From: Nitrospirota bacterium | GTDB taxonomy: Bacteria; Nitrospirota; Nitrospiria; Nitrospirales; Nitrospiraceae | Direction: 5' to 3' | NCBI GenBank assembly: GCA_004296885.1 | Contig: SCVN01000023.1 | Location: 434,001-498,000, forward strand | DNA length: 64,000 nt | Part shown: positions 1 to 8,418 of the stretch, piece after piece | Position numbering within the stretch: position 1 is the stretch's first letter | Layout of the letters: the number at the start of each line of letters is the position of its first letter | Made by a program: the position numbers and the translations under genes | The notes under the pieces: generated by a model | The model's input: the letters and a program-made list of their open reading frames with translations, nothing else | The model's database searches: none | What the model was told of the DNA's origin: nothing

Positions 1-13
1 ATGAGGAGAATTC

Positions 14-1150
14 TCACGGCAACAGGTTCCTGGCCGCGGCATAGACCTCGTCCACCGTAATGGCCCAGGGAAAAGCCGCGTCCTTGCGGTCCCGTATATC
101 GAAGGGAAGCGGGTTCTTCAAGATCACGGCCTCATCGGGGGCATAGCGGTGATAGCGGGTTCTGCCCGGCCCGATCAAGCCGATCGTCGGGCGTCGCCTC
201 GCAATCGCCACGTGCATGGGGCCGGAATCGTTCCCGATGAAGAGGTCCGCCACATCGATGAAGGCCGCCATCTGAAACAGATCGGTCATGCCGGCGACAT
301 TCAAGACCGCCCCCGGAGGCAAGGAGCCGGCCAACTGCTCCGTGAGGCTTCGTTCCTCTTTCGTGCCGATCAGCACAATTCCATCCCCCTCGGCTTGCAA
401 TCGACGGGCAAGGTCGAGAAAGCGCTCGATGGGCCAGAGCTGCGCGGCATGAGTCGCCCCCACGTGCAGGCAGACCATGCGATGCCGATCCGGCATGGCC
501 TGCCGGACCTGGTCCCTGGCCTGCTGGATCTCGGCCGGCTCCAGCGGAAATTCCGTGGCCAGATCGTTCCCCGCCTCGCCCACGAGTCCCACCACCTCCA
601 GAAACAATGGCCGGTAATGGCGATCGCCCAGTTGAGATTCCGGCAAGGCCCGATCGAAGACCCCGGACCCCGCCACACAATCCGGATTGATCCCCACGGC
701 AAAGCGTGCACCGGAGCGGGCCGCGACCCAGAGCTCGAACAGGTACCATTGCGACAGCCACGTGTGGTGAAAGCTCACGTAGAGGTCGCATGGTTCCTGC
801 CGGAGGAAACGGATCGGCCGATCCAGGCCCAGCCAGAAGGCAGGCGTCCAGATGCGCCTCAGCTCCAACTCGAACAATGGGAACTCGCAGCCGCGACGCA
901 TGTATGGAAGGCGAAAGAGGAACACCGCATTTTCCAGCTTGTACGTGATCAAATCGATCCGGGCTTCCGGATACAGCCGGTGCAGGGCCCGCAGCGCCGG
1001 TGTGATCAAGAGCAGATCCCCCACCCCGCTCATCTGCAGCACGACAATCCGGTGTACGGACCGGGGATCCGGCAGGGCTCGCCACCCCCGCACCGCCTGC
1101 GCAACGGACGAGCAGAGGCGGATGAGTGTTCGGACCAGGAGCTCTTTCAC
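14..1150 (-). CDS. Glycosyltransferase family 9 (heptosyltransferase-like)
   Basis: 378-residue GT9/ADP-heptose:LPS heptosyltransferase-like protein, expected to add a sugar to a lipid-linked or LPS acceptor on the cytoplasmic face. Visible signatures are the N-terminal VLQMSGVGDLLLITPALR loop, the nucleotide-site LHVGATHAAQLWPIERF segment and the C-terminal GNDSGPMHVAIA motif typical of GT9. I chose the GTG at 1150-1148, which overlaps the TGA of the upstream methyltransferase (GTGA), over a longer in-frame extension that would run back through that gene. Last gene seen of the polysaccharide operon; downstream genes may lie beyond the left edge. The sugar donor is not determinable from sequence. 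Confidence 0.88.
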   Translation of the reverse strand: MKELLVRTLIRLCSSVAQAVRGWRALPDPRSVHRIVVLQMSGVGDLLLITPALRALHRLYPEARIDLITYKLENAVFLFRLPYMRRGCEFPLFELELRRIWTPAFWLGLDRPIRFLRQEPCDLYVSFHHTWLSQWYLFELWVAARSGARFAVGINPDCVAGSGVFDRALPESQLGDRHYRPLFLEVVGLVGEAGNDLATEFPLEPAEIQQARDQVRQAMPDRHRMVCLHVGATHAAQLWPIERFLDLARRLQAEGDGIVLIGTKEERSLTEQLAGSLPPGAVLNVAGMTDLFQMAAFIDVADLFIGNDSGPMHVAIARRRPTIGLIGPGRTRYHRYAPDEAVILKNPLPFDIRDRKDAAFPWAITVDEVYAAARNLLP

Positions 1151-1992
1151 CCGTCCCGCTCCTTGCGCGCCACCAGCAAGGTCCCCGCCGCCACTCCCTC
1201 CGGCCCGACGGCTTCGTCGTAGAACGGCCGGATCATCCGGACAAAGACCCGTTTCCAGAAGCGCTCTCCACCCAATCTCCGCAAGAGGCCCGACAGGAAA
1301 TAGAACGTGCCGGAATGGGTCCAGAAACCGGGGCACGGAAACGGCCGCGCCAGGATCGACTCCAGCAGGGTGGTAAACCGGGCCCCCCGCGCGGTCAGGT
1401 AGGGGTCGAACGCGACCGGTTCAAGCCCGGCCCGACGAAACTTCACGGTCCATTCTTCAGGCCCGAACAGGTTGAGGTGCGCCACCGTTCGGTCATGCGC
1501 ATCCACGATCTTCCGGCCGAGCCGGGGCCATCCCAAGGCCGAGAAAAACCGGTTCCAGACGTAGAGCTCCTTCCAATGGGCACTGGGGACCGAGGCGATC
1601 AGGATGCCCCCCGGACGCAAGACACGGGAGGCCTCCGCCAAGCAGAGGTCGATATCAGGAAAGTGTTCGATCGCACAGTTGCCGAAGACCGCCCCGAAAG
1701 TCCGGCTCCGGAACGGCAGGCGACGCGCATCCGCCCGAGCCACTCCGCGCAGGAACTGTTTGGCTTTCGGGAGCGACGTCGAGTCCCAATCGATCCCGAT
1801 CGAGTCGAATTCGGCCAGGAACAGCCGATTAATCTCTCCATCTCCACACCCGAGATCCAAAATGGGCGACGCCAGCAAGGCGTGCCGGCGGCGGACGCCC
1901 CGTCGCTCCAGCGCGCGAAAGAGGGCCAGCGAAGGCTTCCACGGAAACAGATCAACCAGGATCTCCAGATCCGATTCCCCTGCCGCGGTCAT
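1147..1992 (-). CDS. Class I SAM-dependent methyltransferase
   Basis: 281-residue Methyltransf_11-type enzyme. Motif I is ILDLGCGDGEINRLFL, the acidic post-II region is IGIDWDST, and NCAIEHFPD with RVLRPGGILI form the later core motifs. The ATG at 1992 lies 4 bases after the TAG of the upstream gene. The C-terminal third (after about residue 150) is a less conserved substrate-binding part. Position among glycosyltransferases suggests methylation of a glycan or lipid-linked intermediate; the substrate is inferred from context only. Confidence 0.85.
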   Translation of the reverse strand: MTAAGESDLEILVDLFPWKPSLALFRALERRGVRRRHALLASPILDLGCGDGEINRLFLAEFDSIGIDWDSTSLPKAKQFLRGVARADARRLPFRSRTFGAVFGNCAIEHFPDIDLCLAEASRVLRPGGILIASVPSAHWKELYVWNRFFSALGWPRLGRKIVDAHDRTVAHLNLFGPEEWTVKFRRAGLEPVAFDPYLTARGARFTTLLESILARPFPCPGFWTHSGTFYFLSGLLRRLGGERFWKRVFVRMIRPFYDEAVGPEGVAAGTLLVARKERDG

Positions 1993-1996
1993 GGGC

Positions 1997-2908
1997 CTAC
2001 CCCTTTCTCGCAAGCAGACGCACCACGTCCGATTCTCCCTTGACCTCGGCCCAGTAGAACTCGTTCAGCCTCCGCACCGCTCGCACCGATGCGCGGAACC
2101 CGGGTATATGTCGGGCCCATTCGTAGAACCGTTTGGCGCCTTCGGGCCCGCCACAAGCCGCATTCATCAGCCCCGTGCTTTCGACCTCCCGATGCACGGC
2201 CAGCACCCGAAACCCCTGCGCCGTCAGCAAACGGGTGAGCGTCCGCTCGCTGAAGTAAAACAGGTGCTCCGGCACTTTGATATGGACCCACTGGGCCCCA
2301 TCCCGCTTGGCCTGTCCCGAGTCGATATCCGGCGTTTCCACCCACAAGATCCCGCCGGGCGCCAGCCAACGGCTGATCCGCTGCACCATGCGGACCGGAT
2401 CCCGGAAATGCTCGATCACATGCTGCAACGTCACCACATCGAACGCGTTCGCAGGAAACTCCACTTCTTCCAAGGAGCCGGTGGTCACGGTACTGATGCC
2501 GAACTGGTCCCGTGCGTGTTCCGTCGCAAATGACGACACATCCGCCCCCGCCACCGTCCACCCGGCGTCCCGAGCCGTCTTGAGCAAGAACCCGGGGCCG
2601 CATCCCAGGTCCAGCAACCGGCCTCGCCGGCCCAGCGCTTCTTCGATCTCCTCCAGGACTTCGCGGCAACTGTCCAATCGCCTGGCCACGCGCGCCGGAT
2701 CGAGCACGTTCTCCTGCCCGCGATCCTTCACGGCGCAATCGCCCCGGTAATAGGCCTCGGCATAGAGCCGTTCATCGGAGCAGGCCGGTTGCGGGTTGAA
2801 CAGGGCCAAGGAGCAGTCGGCGCAGCGTTCCACGTCCTGCCCCGAAACCGTGAACAGGCGGCCGAGCTTCTGCGACCCGCAGAGGGGACAGACAGTCAAT
2901 CGCGTCAT
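1997..2908 (-). CDS. Methyltransferase with N-terminal CxxC zinc-ribbon
   Basis: 303-residue class I methyltransferase. It opens with a small metal-binding module (CPLCG near residue 8 and CADC near residue 32), followed by the SAM-binding motif LLDLGCGPGFLLKTA, the QHVIEHFRDP region and APGGILWVETPD. This architecture is common for methyltransferases in O-antigen and capsule clusters. The ATG at 2908 overlaps the TGA of the upstream flippase as ATGA, so translation is probably coupled. The methylated group is unknown. Confidence 0.87.
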   Translation of the reverse strand: MTRLTVCPLCGSQKLGRLFTVSGQDVERCADCSLALFNPQPACSDERLYAEAYYRGDCAVKDRGQENVLDPARVARRLDSCREVLEEIEEALGRRGRLLDLGCGPGFLLKTARDAGWTVAGADVSSFATEHARDQFGISTVTTGSLEEVEFPANAFDVVTLQHVIEHFRDPVRMVQRISRWLAPGGILWVETPDIDSGQAKRDGAQWVHIKVPEHLFYFSERTLTRLLTAQGFRVLAVHREVESTGLMNAACGGPEGAKRFYEWARHIPGFRASVRAVRRLNEFYWAEVKGESDVVRLLARKG

Positions 2909-4473
2909 GCCGGCGCCTTCACAAGCGACCGCATGAACGGCAGATACCCGCCAAGCAATTCCCAATCCCGTCGGTCCAAGACGCCCGAGCAGCGAATAGC
3001 CGCCAGGTAGGCGGGCACGTAGAGCCCCACGCACCCGGCGAAGGCCAGCAGCGCCGCCCCGCGATCTCCCTCCTGCATCCACCCAGCCACCCAGAACAAG
3101 TAGGCCAGCGAGAGCAGCGCCGCCGGCACATTCAGCAGCGCGATCCTGAGTATCAACTTGAGGTGTGCGGCAACCGGACGATCGAAGTCCCGACAGAACT
3201 GCAGCAGCAGATATCCATTGCTGCACACGAGCGCTGTCAGCGTGCCGATCAACGCCCCCGTATATCCTATCGCCAGGATCAGACTCAACGAAAGCCCGAG
3301 ATTCAACAGGCTTTGCACGAGCCCGGCCTTCATCTGAGGGCTCACCCAGCCGATGCCGGCTCCCACGGTCGCCACCATGCCCATGCTGATGGACGTCCAA
3401 TAGGCGGTCGAGAGAAACAAGATGGCCCGATGTACATCCGCAGAGACATGGTTGAGCCAGACCTGCAGGATCAAATGGGCCGTCAGCCAGGTACCGAAGA
3501 GGATCGGCAGGCTCAGCATCAGCAAATACTTCGTCCCCCGCTCATAGAGCAGCCAGAGCCGCTGCTGATCGTCCCGGCCGGCCAGTTCGGAGGCCGCCGG
3601 GAAGACCGCGTTGAAGAAGATGTACGGCAGGTCGTGCAGGAAATAGGCCACTTTCGCGCCCAGGTCATAAAACGTCACATAGCGAATGGGCACGAGCAGG
3701 CCCAGTAAAATCTTGTCCGCGTAAAAACACACGAGTTCGGCCACCCGAGGCATCTGAAGACGCGCCCCGTACCCGAATAAGCCTCGCACCATCGAGAACT
3801 GGACGTGCCGCCAGTCGAGGCGTAGCGGGGGAAAGATCCGCTTGGCAAACAGCACCAACACCAGGAGCTGCAGGAGATAGACCCCTCCTGCGACCATGAC
3901 CAGCCCCGAAAGCCCCCAACCTTGACGAAGCACCCAATAGGAACCCAGCACGTTGGGGACCGACACCAGGACCAACGTGAGATTCGTCAACTCCATCCGC
4001 TGATACCCTTTCAACAACGCATCAAATAGGTTTACGAAGTAGAGAAGGATGAGAATGACGAGGCCGCCTCGGAAGGTCTGCACGGCTTCCGGCAGGAGCT
4101 CCGGCGGCAACGACAGGCGGGCGGCCAGCCACCCCAGCGCCGGCCACAGCCCGATCAGCAGCATCGCCCCCATCAGGAGATAAAGACAGCACACCGTCGT
4201 GATGGCCCGGTTGATGGATTGCGTCTCTTCTTTCGACTGAAACTGGGCAAAGTGCTTGACCAGCGAGGGACCCAATCCCATGTCCAGAAAAATGAAGTAC
4301 TGGGTCAAGGTCCAGAAGAGCACCCAGATGGCGAACCGATCTTGCCCCAGATAGGACAAATACAAGGGGGTCAGCAGTAAATTGGTTCCGATCAACCACA
4401 GCCGTCCGGCGGCGTTGAAGAACGTATTGCGCAGCAATCGATCGCCGATTCCCTCTTTCCCCGCCTTCCCCAT
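2905..4473 (-). CDS. Wzx-like polysaccharide flippase
   Basis: 522-residue polytopic membrane protein of the oligosaccharide flippase family (PST/MATE fold). It starts with an amphipathic segment and a typical Wzx first helix around NTFFNAAGRLWLIGTNLLLTP, followed by about 12 to 14 hydrophobic segments, including LYLSYLGQDRFAIWVLFWT and the FLDMGLGPSLVKHFA loop common in this family. It likely moves undecaprenyl-linked repeat units across the inner membrane for the ligase/polymerase at 8419-9834. Ends in a 4-base overlap with the next methyltransferase. Confidence 0.88.
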   Translation of the reverse strand: MGKAGKEGIGDRLLRNTFFNAAGRLWLIGTNLLLTPLYLSYLGQDRFAIWVLFWTLTQYFIFLDMGLGPSLVKHFAQFQSKEETQSINRAITTVCCLYLLMGAMLLIGLWPALGWLAARLSLPPELLPEAVQTFRGGLVILILLYFVNLFDALLKGYQRMELTNLTLVLVSVPNVLGSYWVLRQGWGLSGLVMVAGGVYLLQLLVLVLFAKRIFPPLRLDWRHVQFSMVRGLFGYGARLQMPRVAELVCFYADKILLGLLVPIRYVTFYDLGAKVAYFLHDLPYIFFNAVFPAASELAGRDDQQRLWLLYERGTKYLLMLSLPILFGTWLTAHLILQVWLNHVSADVHRAILFLSTAYWTSISMGMVATVGAGIGWVSPQMKAGLVQSLLNLGLSLSLILAIGYTGALIGTLTALVCSNGYLLLQFCRDFDRPVAAHLKLILRIALLNVPAALLSLAYLFWVAGWMQEGDRGAALLAFAGCVGLYVPAYLAAIRCSGVLDRRDWELLGGYLPFMRSLVKAPA

Positions 4474-4501
4474 CAGCCGATGTGCCCCCTCTGAAAATTC
4501 A

Positions 4502-5239
4502 TCACGCCTTCTGCAACACAGCCAGCAGCGACAGACCGACCGGGAACGGGAAGACCCGATCCAGAAGCTTCAGCCAGGGGATGGCCCGATTCATCCGGCG
4601 CAGCTCTTCTGGCGAGAAGGTGAGGGAGAAGTTCGTGGCCCGTTTCAACACCTTCCCCTTGACCCACCAAGGCACAACGGCGATCGGATTCATGGTCGAG
4701 AGCAAGACCACTTTGAAGCCTTCACGCCGGGCAAGGGCTTCGATGTCCCGTTTCGCATAGCGGCGAAAATGACCGGAAGCTCGATCCATCGTGCCGTACA
4801 GCCACCGGTGCGCGGGCACTTTCAAGAGCAGGTGCCCCCCCGTTGCCAACAAGCTTCGAAAATGGGCCACGACTTGCTCATGGGCTTCCAGATGTTCCAA
4901 GACATCCAGGCAAAGAATCGTATCGAAGGCTTCCCGTCCAAGGCGCAAGAGGCCCGGGTCCTGGAGGTCCTGACACCAGACCTCGACCCCGGCAACCCCC
5001 TTGAAGCGCTCCCGCATCTCCCCACACTGTTCCTCGTTGATGTCCACCAACGCCAACCGTTCCCACCGAGATACCAGCACCGTGAGGTTCCCGATGCCCC
5101 CGCCGGCATCCAGAATCCGCGAGCCGATCCATGGTCTGAGTCGTCCGAACACCCACTCGTAATAATTGGGCAACTGCGCCATCCGGTGCAGCGCCGCATG
5201 ATGCGCCTGGCTGACCGGCGCCGGTCGTGCTGTCTCCAT
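4502..5239 (-). CDS. Class I SAM-dependent methyltransferase
   Basis: 245-residue methyltransferase with motif I ILDAGGGIGNLTVLV, acidic VDINEEQC, LCLDVLEHLEAHE and GGHLLLKVPAHRWLYG. The KVPAHRWLYGTMDRASGHFRRY stretch is characteristic of methyltransferases that accompany GT2 enzymes in polysaccharide clusters. It lies 12 bases after the GT2 gene (5252-6115), implying co-transcription, and 28 bases before the flippase gene. Substrate unknown. Confidence 0.86.
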   Translation of the reverse strand: METARPAPVSQAHHAALHRMAQLPNYYEWVFGRLRPWIGSRILDAGGGIGNLTVLVSRWERLALVDINEEQCGEMRERFKGVAGVEVWCQDLQDPGLLRLGREAFDTILCLDVLEHLEAHEQVVAHFRSLLATGGHLLLKVPAHRWLYGTMDRASGHFRRYAKRDIEALARREGFKVVLLSTMNPIAVVPWWVKGKVLKRATNFSLTFSPEELRRMNRAIPWLKLLDRVFPFPVGLSLLAVLQKA

Positions 5240-5251
5240 GTCCCTCCTGGC

Positions 5252-6115
5252 TCAGCGACGCCGGACGATGAGGTCTGCGAGAATCCCGATGGCAGCGGTG
5301 AGCACCGTCCCGACAAACAGGATCGTCGTGGAATCGGTCAAGTTCGACAGCACGAACACGTCGTAGCCGACGCGGGCGACGGTCAGGGAGAGAAAGCACA
5401 GGCTCAGCGGCAGGAACACGCGCAACGGATTGAAATAGGTGACCGTGCGGAGGATCAGAATGAGAAAATTGAGCGCGTCCGACGGCTTGATTTTTGACCG
5501 CCCGACCCGCTTGCGGTAATTGATCGGGACAAACCGAACCCCCAACCCGTCCGACAAGAAACACAGGGTGATGGTCGTGGTGAAGGAGAAGCGGTTGGGC
5601 AGGATATGGAGGTATGGCCGGACCGCTTCCCGGCGGAACGCTCGCAGTCCCGAATTCAAGTCGGGAATGGTGCGCTCCGACAGATGTTCGGCCAACCGCC
5701 GCAGCACCCACTTGGCCGGCTTGCGCACAAGGGGGATACTGACGTCCGAGCCGGTCCTGGCTCCCACCACCATCTCCACCCCTGGCTGCAGCTCATGAAG
5801 GAGTCGGGGAATCTCGGCCGTCGGATAGGTTCCGTCAGCATCGATGATCAGCACGATCGGAAAGCGCGCGGCGTGGATGCCGGTCTTCAAGGCCGCCCCA
5901 TAGCCGCGATTCTCTTCGTGGCAGAGGAGACGGACCGTCTCCGCATGAACCTGGATGTTCTCTCGCGTCCGATCGGTTGAGCCGTCGTCGACGACCAGCA
6001 CCTCGAAGGCCAGGCCGCTCCGCGCCATTTCTGACGAGACCTGCGTGATGAGGGCCCCGATCCCCCTCTCCTCGTTGTAGACCGGCACAACGACGCTGAC
6101 CCCCCCGTTGCGCAT
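5252..6115 (-). CDS. Glycosyltransferase family 2 (DPM1/GtrB-like) with C-terminal membrane helices
   Basis: 287 residues. The GT-A domain has VSVVVPVYNEERG at the start, VLVVDDGSTDRT and the metal-binding IIDADGTYP (DxD), plus the NSGLRAFRR motif seen in polyprenyl-phosphate glycosyltransferases. Two hydrophobic segments at the C-terminus (FLPLSLCFLSL and ILFVGTVLTAAIGIL) would anchor it in the inner membrane. It probably makes a polyprenyl-phosphate sugar donor, which fits the GT39-like enzyme encoded at 7032-8309. I prefer ATG 6115 because a GGAGTGGAGGAG ribosome site precedes it; ATG 6145 in the same frame is the alternative. Confidence 0.87.
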   Translation of the reverse strand: MRNGGVSVVVPVYNEERGIGALITQVSSEMARSGLAFEVLVVDDGSTDRTRENIQVHAETVRLLCHEENRGYGAALKTGIHAARFPIVLIIDADGTYPTAEIPRLLHELQPGVEMVVGARTGSDVSIPLVRKPAKWVLRRLAEHLSERTIPDLNSGLRAFRREAVRPYLHILPNRFSFTTTITLCFLSDGLGVRFVPINYRKRVGRSKIKPSDALNFLILILRTVTYFNPLRVFLPLSLCFLSLTVARVGYDVFVLSNLTDSTTILFVGTVLTAAIGILADLIVRRR

Positions 6116-6154
6116 CTGCTCCTCCACTCCACTCTCCTCCCTCATCTCACCATC

Positions 6155-7051
6155 TCACGCATCCGTCGCCGGCAATGCCACTGCCAGCAGATAAATCCTG
6201 TCGTAGGGGCCGGCGCGCCGGACATCCTGACGAAAAATGCGATAATGGCACTGCTCCAGCAGATAGGGGAAATTGTGACTGTAGGCCGTGCTGCCCCTCG
6301 GTCGCGAAATGGTCTGCTCCGCCCAACCCGGCTCAACCGCCGCAAAGATCCCGATGGCGACCCGCCCCAACTGCTTCCGAATACACTGGAATAACTCCGT
6401 TAACTCCTGCGGGCGAATGAATTCAAAGGTTTCACTGGCCACAAAGATGGTCCCACTGCGGCCAGACTGTTGGACCCACTCTAGCACCTCGCCGTGAACA
6501 AACTCCATTGAGAAGTCGGCATAGGTGTGCTGGTTTTCCACTATCTGCTCCCGGTTCAAATCAATGCCGACGAAACGATTAATGGTGGGAAACTCCTTGG
6601 TCAGGTGCTGCAGGAACAGGCCGTTGCCCGTTCCGACTTCACAGATCGTGTGATACCCGGACTCCTCCGTCAGGAAGGCCTTGATCTGTTGAACAAGTGG
6701 AAGCCGTGGCTCCAGAAACCATTGACTGTGGAGAATCGGGTCGCGATAACGCTCGCGACTGAGTTCATGCCACCTCCTTCCAGGCTCCGAGGCCCAGAAC
6801 AGCTCCCGGCTCTGTCGTCGGATTTCTCCTGCATCACGCGCAATATAGTATTGTCGATTTAATTCCGCGCGGACCATGTCGGCTAGTATGCCCGACGGCC
6901 CCTTGGCCGTGAAAAACTCGCGGCGCACACGGTCTAGGTAAGACGCCGGCAGGAGCATGACAAGGACCTGCCCCAGGTAGGCATAGGGCCGCTCGCGGAA
7001 TAGCACGTACCAAGCCCTCTTCAGCGCCTCCCTAACGCGCGGCATCGGCAT
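6155..7051 (-). CDS. SAM-dependent methyltransferase-like protein
   Basis: 298 residues. About 115 N-terminal residues are unassigned and basic, followed by a Rossmann methyltransferase core with ICEVGTGNGLFLQHL (motif I), FVGIDLNREQI and GTIFVASETFEF. It overlaps the preceding membrane glycosyltransferase gene by 20 bases; a second ATG at 7045 would shorten the overlap slightly. Context suggests glycan modification, but this is the most divergent of the four methyltransferases in the cluster. Confidence 0.75.
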   Translation of the reverse strand: MPMPRVREALKRAWYVLFRERPYAYLGQVLVMLLPASYLDRVRREFFTAKGPSGILADMVRAELNRQYYIARDAGEIRRQSRELFWASEPGRRWHELSRERYRDPILHSQWFLEPRLPLVQQIKAFLTEESGYHTICEVGTGNGLFLQHLTKEFPTINRFVGIDLNREQIVENQHTYADFSMEFVHGEVLEWVQQSGRSGTIFVASETFEFIRPQELTELFQCIRKQLGRVAIGIFAAVEPGWAEQTISRPRGSTAYSHNFPYLLEQCHYRIFRQDVRRAGPYDRIYLLAVALPATDA

Positions 7052-8309
7052 CCCCCATCGGAGTCCGCAAATAACTCAGCGCACCGGCCGCAAACAGACA
7101 CCACAAAGGCACCAGCGCATAGCCGTAGCGCCTGATCGAGTGGGTCAACCCGAAGACGACCAGGCAATAGGCGATCCCGGCCACGACCGGCCACACCGAC
7201 ACATCCCGCCGATACGTCCTCAGAAGAAATGCCAGGGCGGTCCCGACGAAAGCCACGTTAACGACGAACAGCGTCCCGGCCAGGGCCGTGGACCGCTCCC
7301 GGACGGTGCTCGTTCCCGGCGGTGGCGACACGGTCAGGATAAGTGCGCGGTTGAGTATGAATTGCGCATAACGGAACGGGTGCTCGATGATGAGATCCCT
7401 CAGCTCCAGACGTTCCTTCGCGCGACGGTCCTCCCACGGAAGCTCCGCTCCGATTCTTGCACGCTCCCGTAAAAACGCGCGGGCCTCTTCCCGTTCCTGC
7501 TCCAACTGCCGCATATCGCTGATGGTCCACCAGTAGCGGCCGGCGAAGAGAGGATAATGACCGAACATCACCGCGCGGTGCTGAAACTCGGCAATCTCCT
7601 TGTCCCCTCCCGGAAGGAGGTGCGTACGGACCTGCCAGGGCGCCCACAGTACAAGCGCGACCAGGAATAGGCCCAGCAGGCGTCCCACGTGCGGGTGCAT
7701 ACGTCGGTCAATAACGCCCAAGCACAGGAACCCAGCCGGAAGGTAGAAAAACGCGGAATTCGTCAAGGTCAAAGCCCCGGCCAGCAAGCCCGCACCCCAG
7801 AACCACCCGGCGCGTCTTTCCTGAATACCCACCACCAGGACATAGAGACAGCCCACAAACAGAGGCGTCTGCAGGTTCTCCCGATGCAACTGAGCGGCCA
7901 TCTCGAACGAGGGGTGCACCGCATACAGCCCTGCGCCCCAGAGGGACGCCGACTCCGAGAAGAACCGCCGCCCAAGCAGATAGACCAGGACGGGCATGGC
8001 GGCGTTGAGCACGGCCTGTCCATACCAGGCGACCGCGTAGCGATCGCCGAACAACGCATAATGAAGGGCAAGAAAGGCGGGATAGAGCGGAGGTCGGAAT
8101 GTGGTGGGATGGCCCGGCTCCACCGCAAACCCCTCCCCCTTGAGGAGATTCACGGCAAGCCGGTGGTAATCCAGCTCATCCCCGGCCGGAGGCTTGGCCC
8201 CAATTTGGATCACGATCAGGCTGAGGGAAAGGGACAGGAGAAAGAAGGCCAGCAGCCACCAGACATGGCGCCGGTCCGAGGAGCCATCAATCGCGTCGTG
8301 GTTCAACAC
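7032..8309 (-). CDS. GT39/ArnT-like membrane glycosyltransferase
   Basis: 425-residue polytopic protein with about 10 hydrophobic segments. The first extracytoplasmic loop contains GDELDYHRLAVNLLKGEG and TTFRPPLYPAFLALHYALFG, the acidic and aromatic signature of the dolichyl-phosphate-mannose-protein mannosyltransferase/ArnT superfamily (PMT_2). These enzymes take a sugar from a polyprenyl-phosphate donor and transfer it on the periplasmic side. The GT2 at 5252-6115 is the likely donor synthase. It is separated from the ligase gene by 109 bases. Confidence 0.85.
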   Translation of the reverse strand: MLNHDAIDGSSDRRHVWWLLAFFLLSLSLSLIVIQIGAKPPAGDELDYHRLAVNLLKGEGFAVEPGHPTTFRPPLYPAFLALHYALFGDRYAVAWYGQAVLNAAMPVLVYLLGRRFFSESASLWGAGLYAVHPSFEMAAQLHRENLQTPLFVGCLYVLVVGIQERRAGWFWGAGLLAGALTLTNSAFFYLPAGFLCLGVIDRRMHPHVGRLLGLFLVALVLWAPWQVRTHLLPGGDKEIAEFQHRAVMFGHYPLFAGRYWWTISDMRQLEQEREEARAFLRERARIGAELPWEDRRAKERLELRDLIIEHPFRYAQFILNRALILTVSPPPGTSTVRERSTALAGTLFVVNVAFVGTALAFLLRTYRRDVSVWPVVAGIAYCLVVFGLTHSIRRYGYALVPLWCLFAAGALSYLRTPMGDADAAR

Positions 8310-8418
8310 CGGTCCCCATGAGGACTCCTCGCCATCGCATAGCGGACCGCTGCATGGCCCTGTTCATTCAAGATCTCCGCCGGTCCGATCGTATCGACAC
8401 CCCCCGCCTCCCGCCCCA
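8310..8418 (-). other. Short spacer within polysaccharide operon
   Basis: 109 bases between the ligase and the GT39-like gene, the longest spacer inside the operon. I see no ORF with a convincing ribosome site, no strong promoter and no T-run terminator; transcription probably reads through. Confidence 0.4.

Noticed and set aside
1151-1336. N-terminal extension of the GT9 gene to 1336
   Set aside because: It lies entirely within the upstream methyltransferase gene and encodes no GT9 feature; GTG 1150 gives a natural GTGA overlap.
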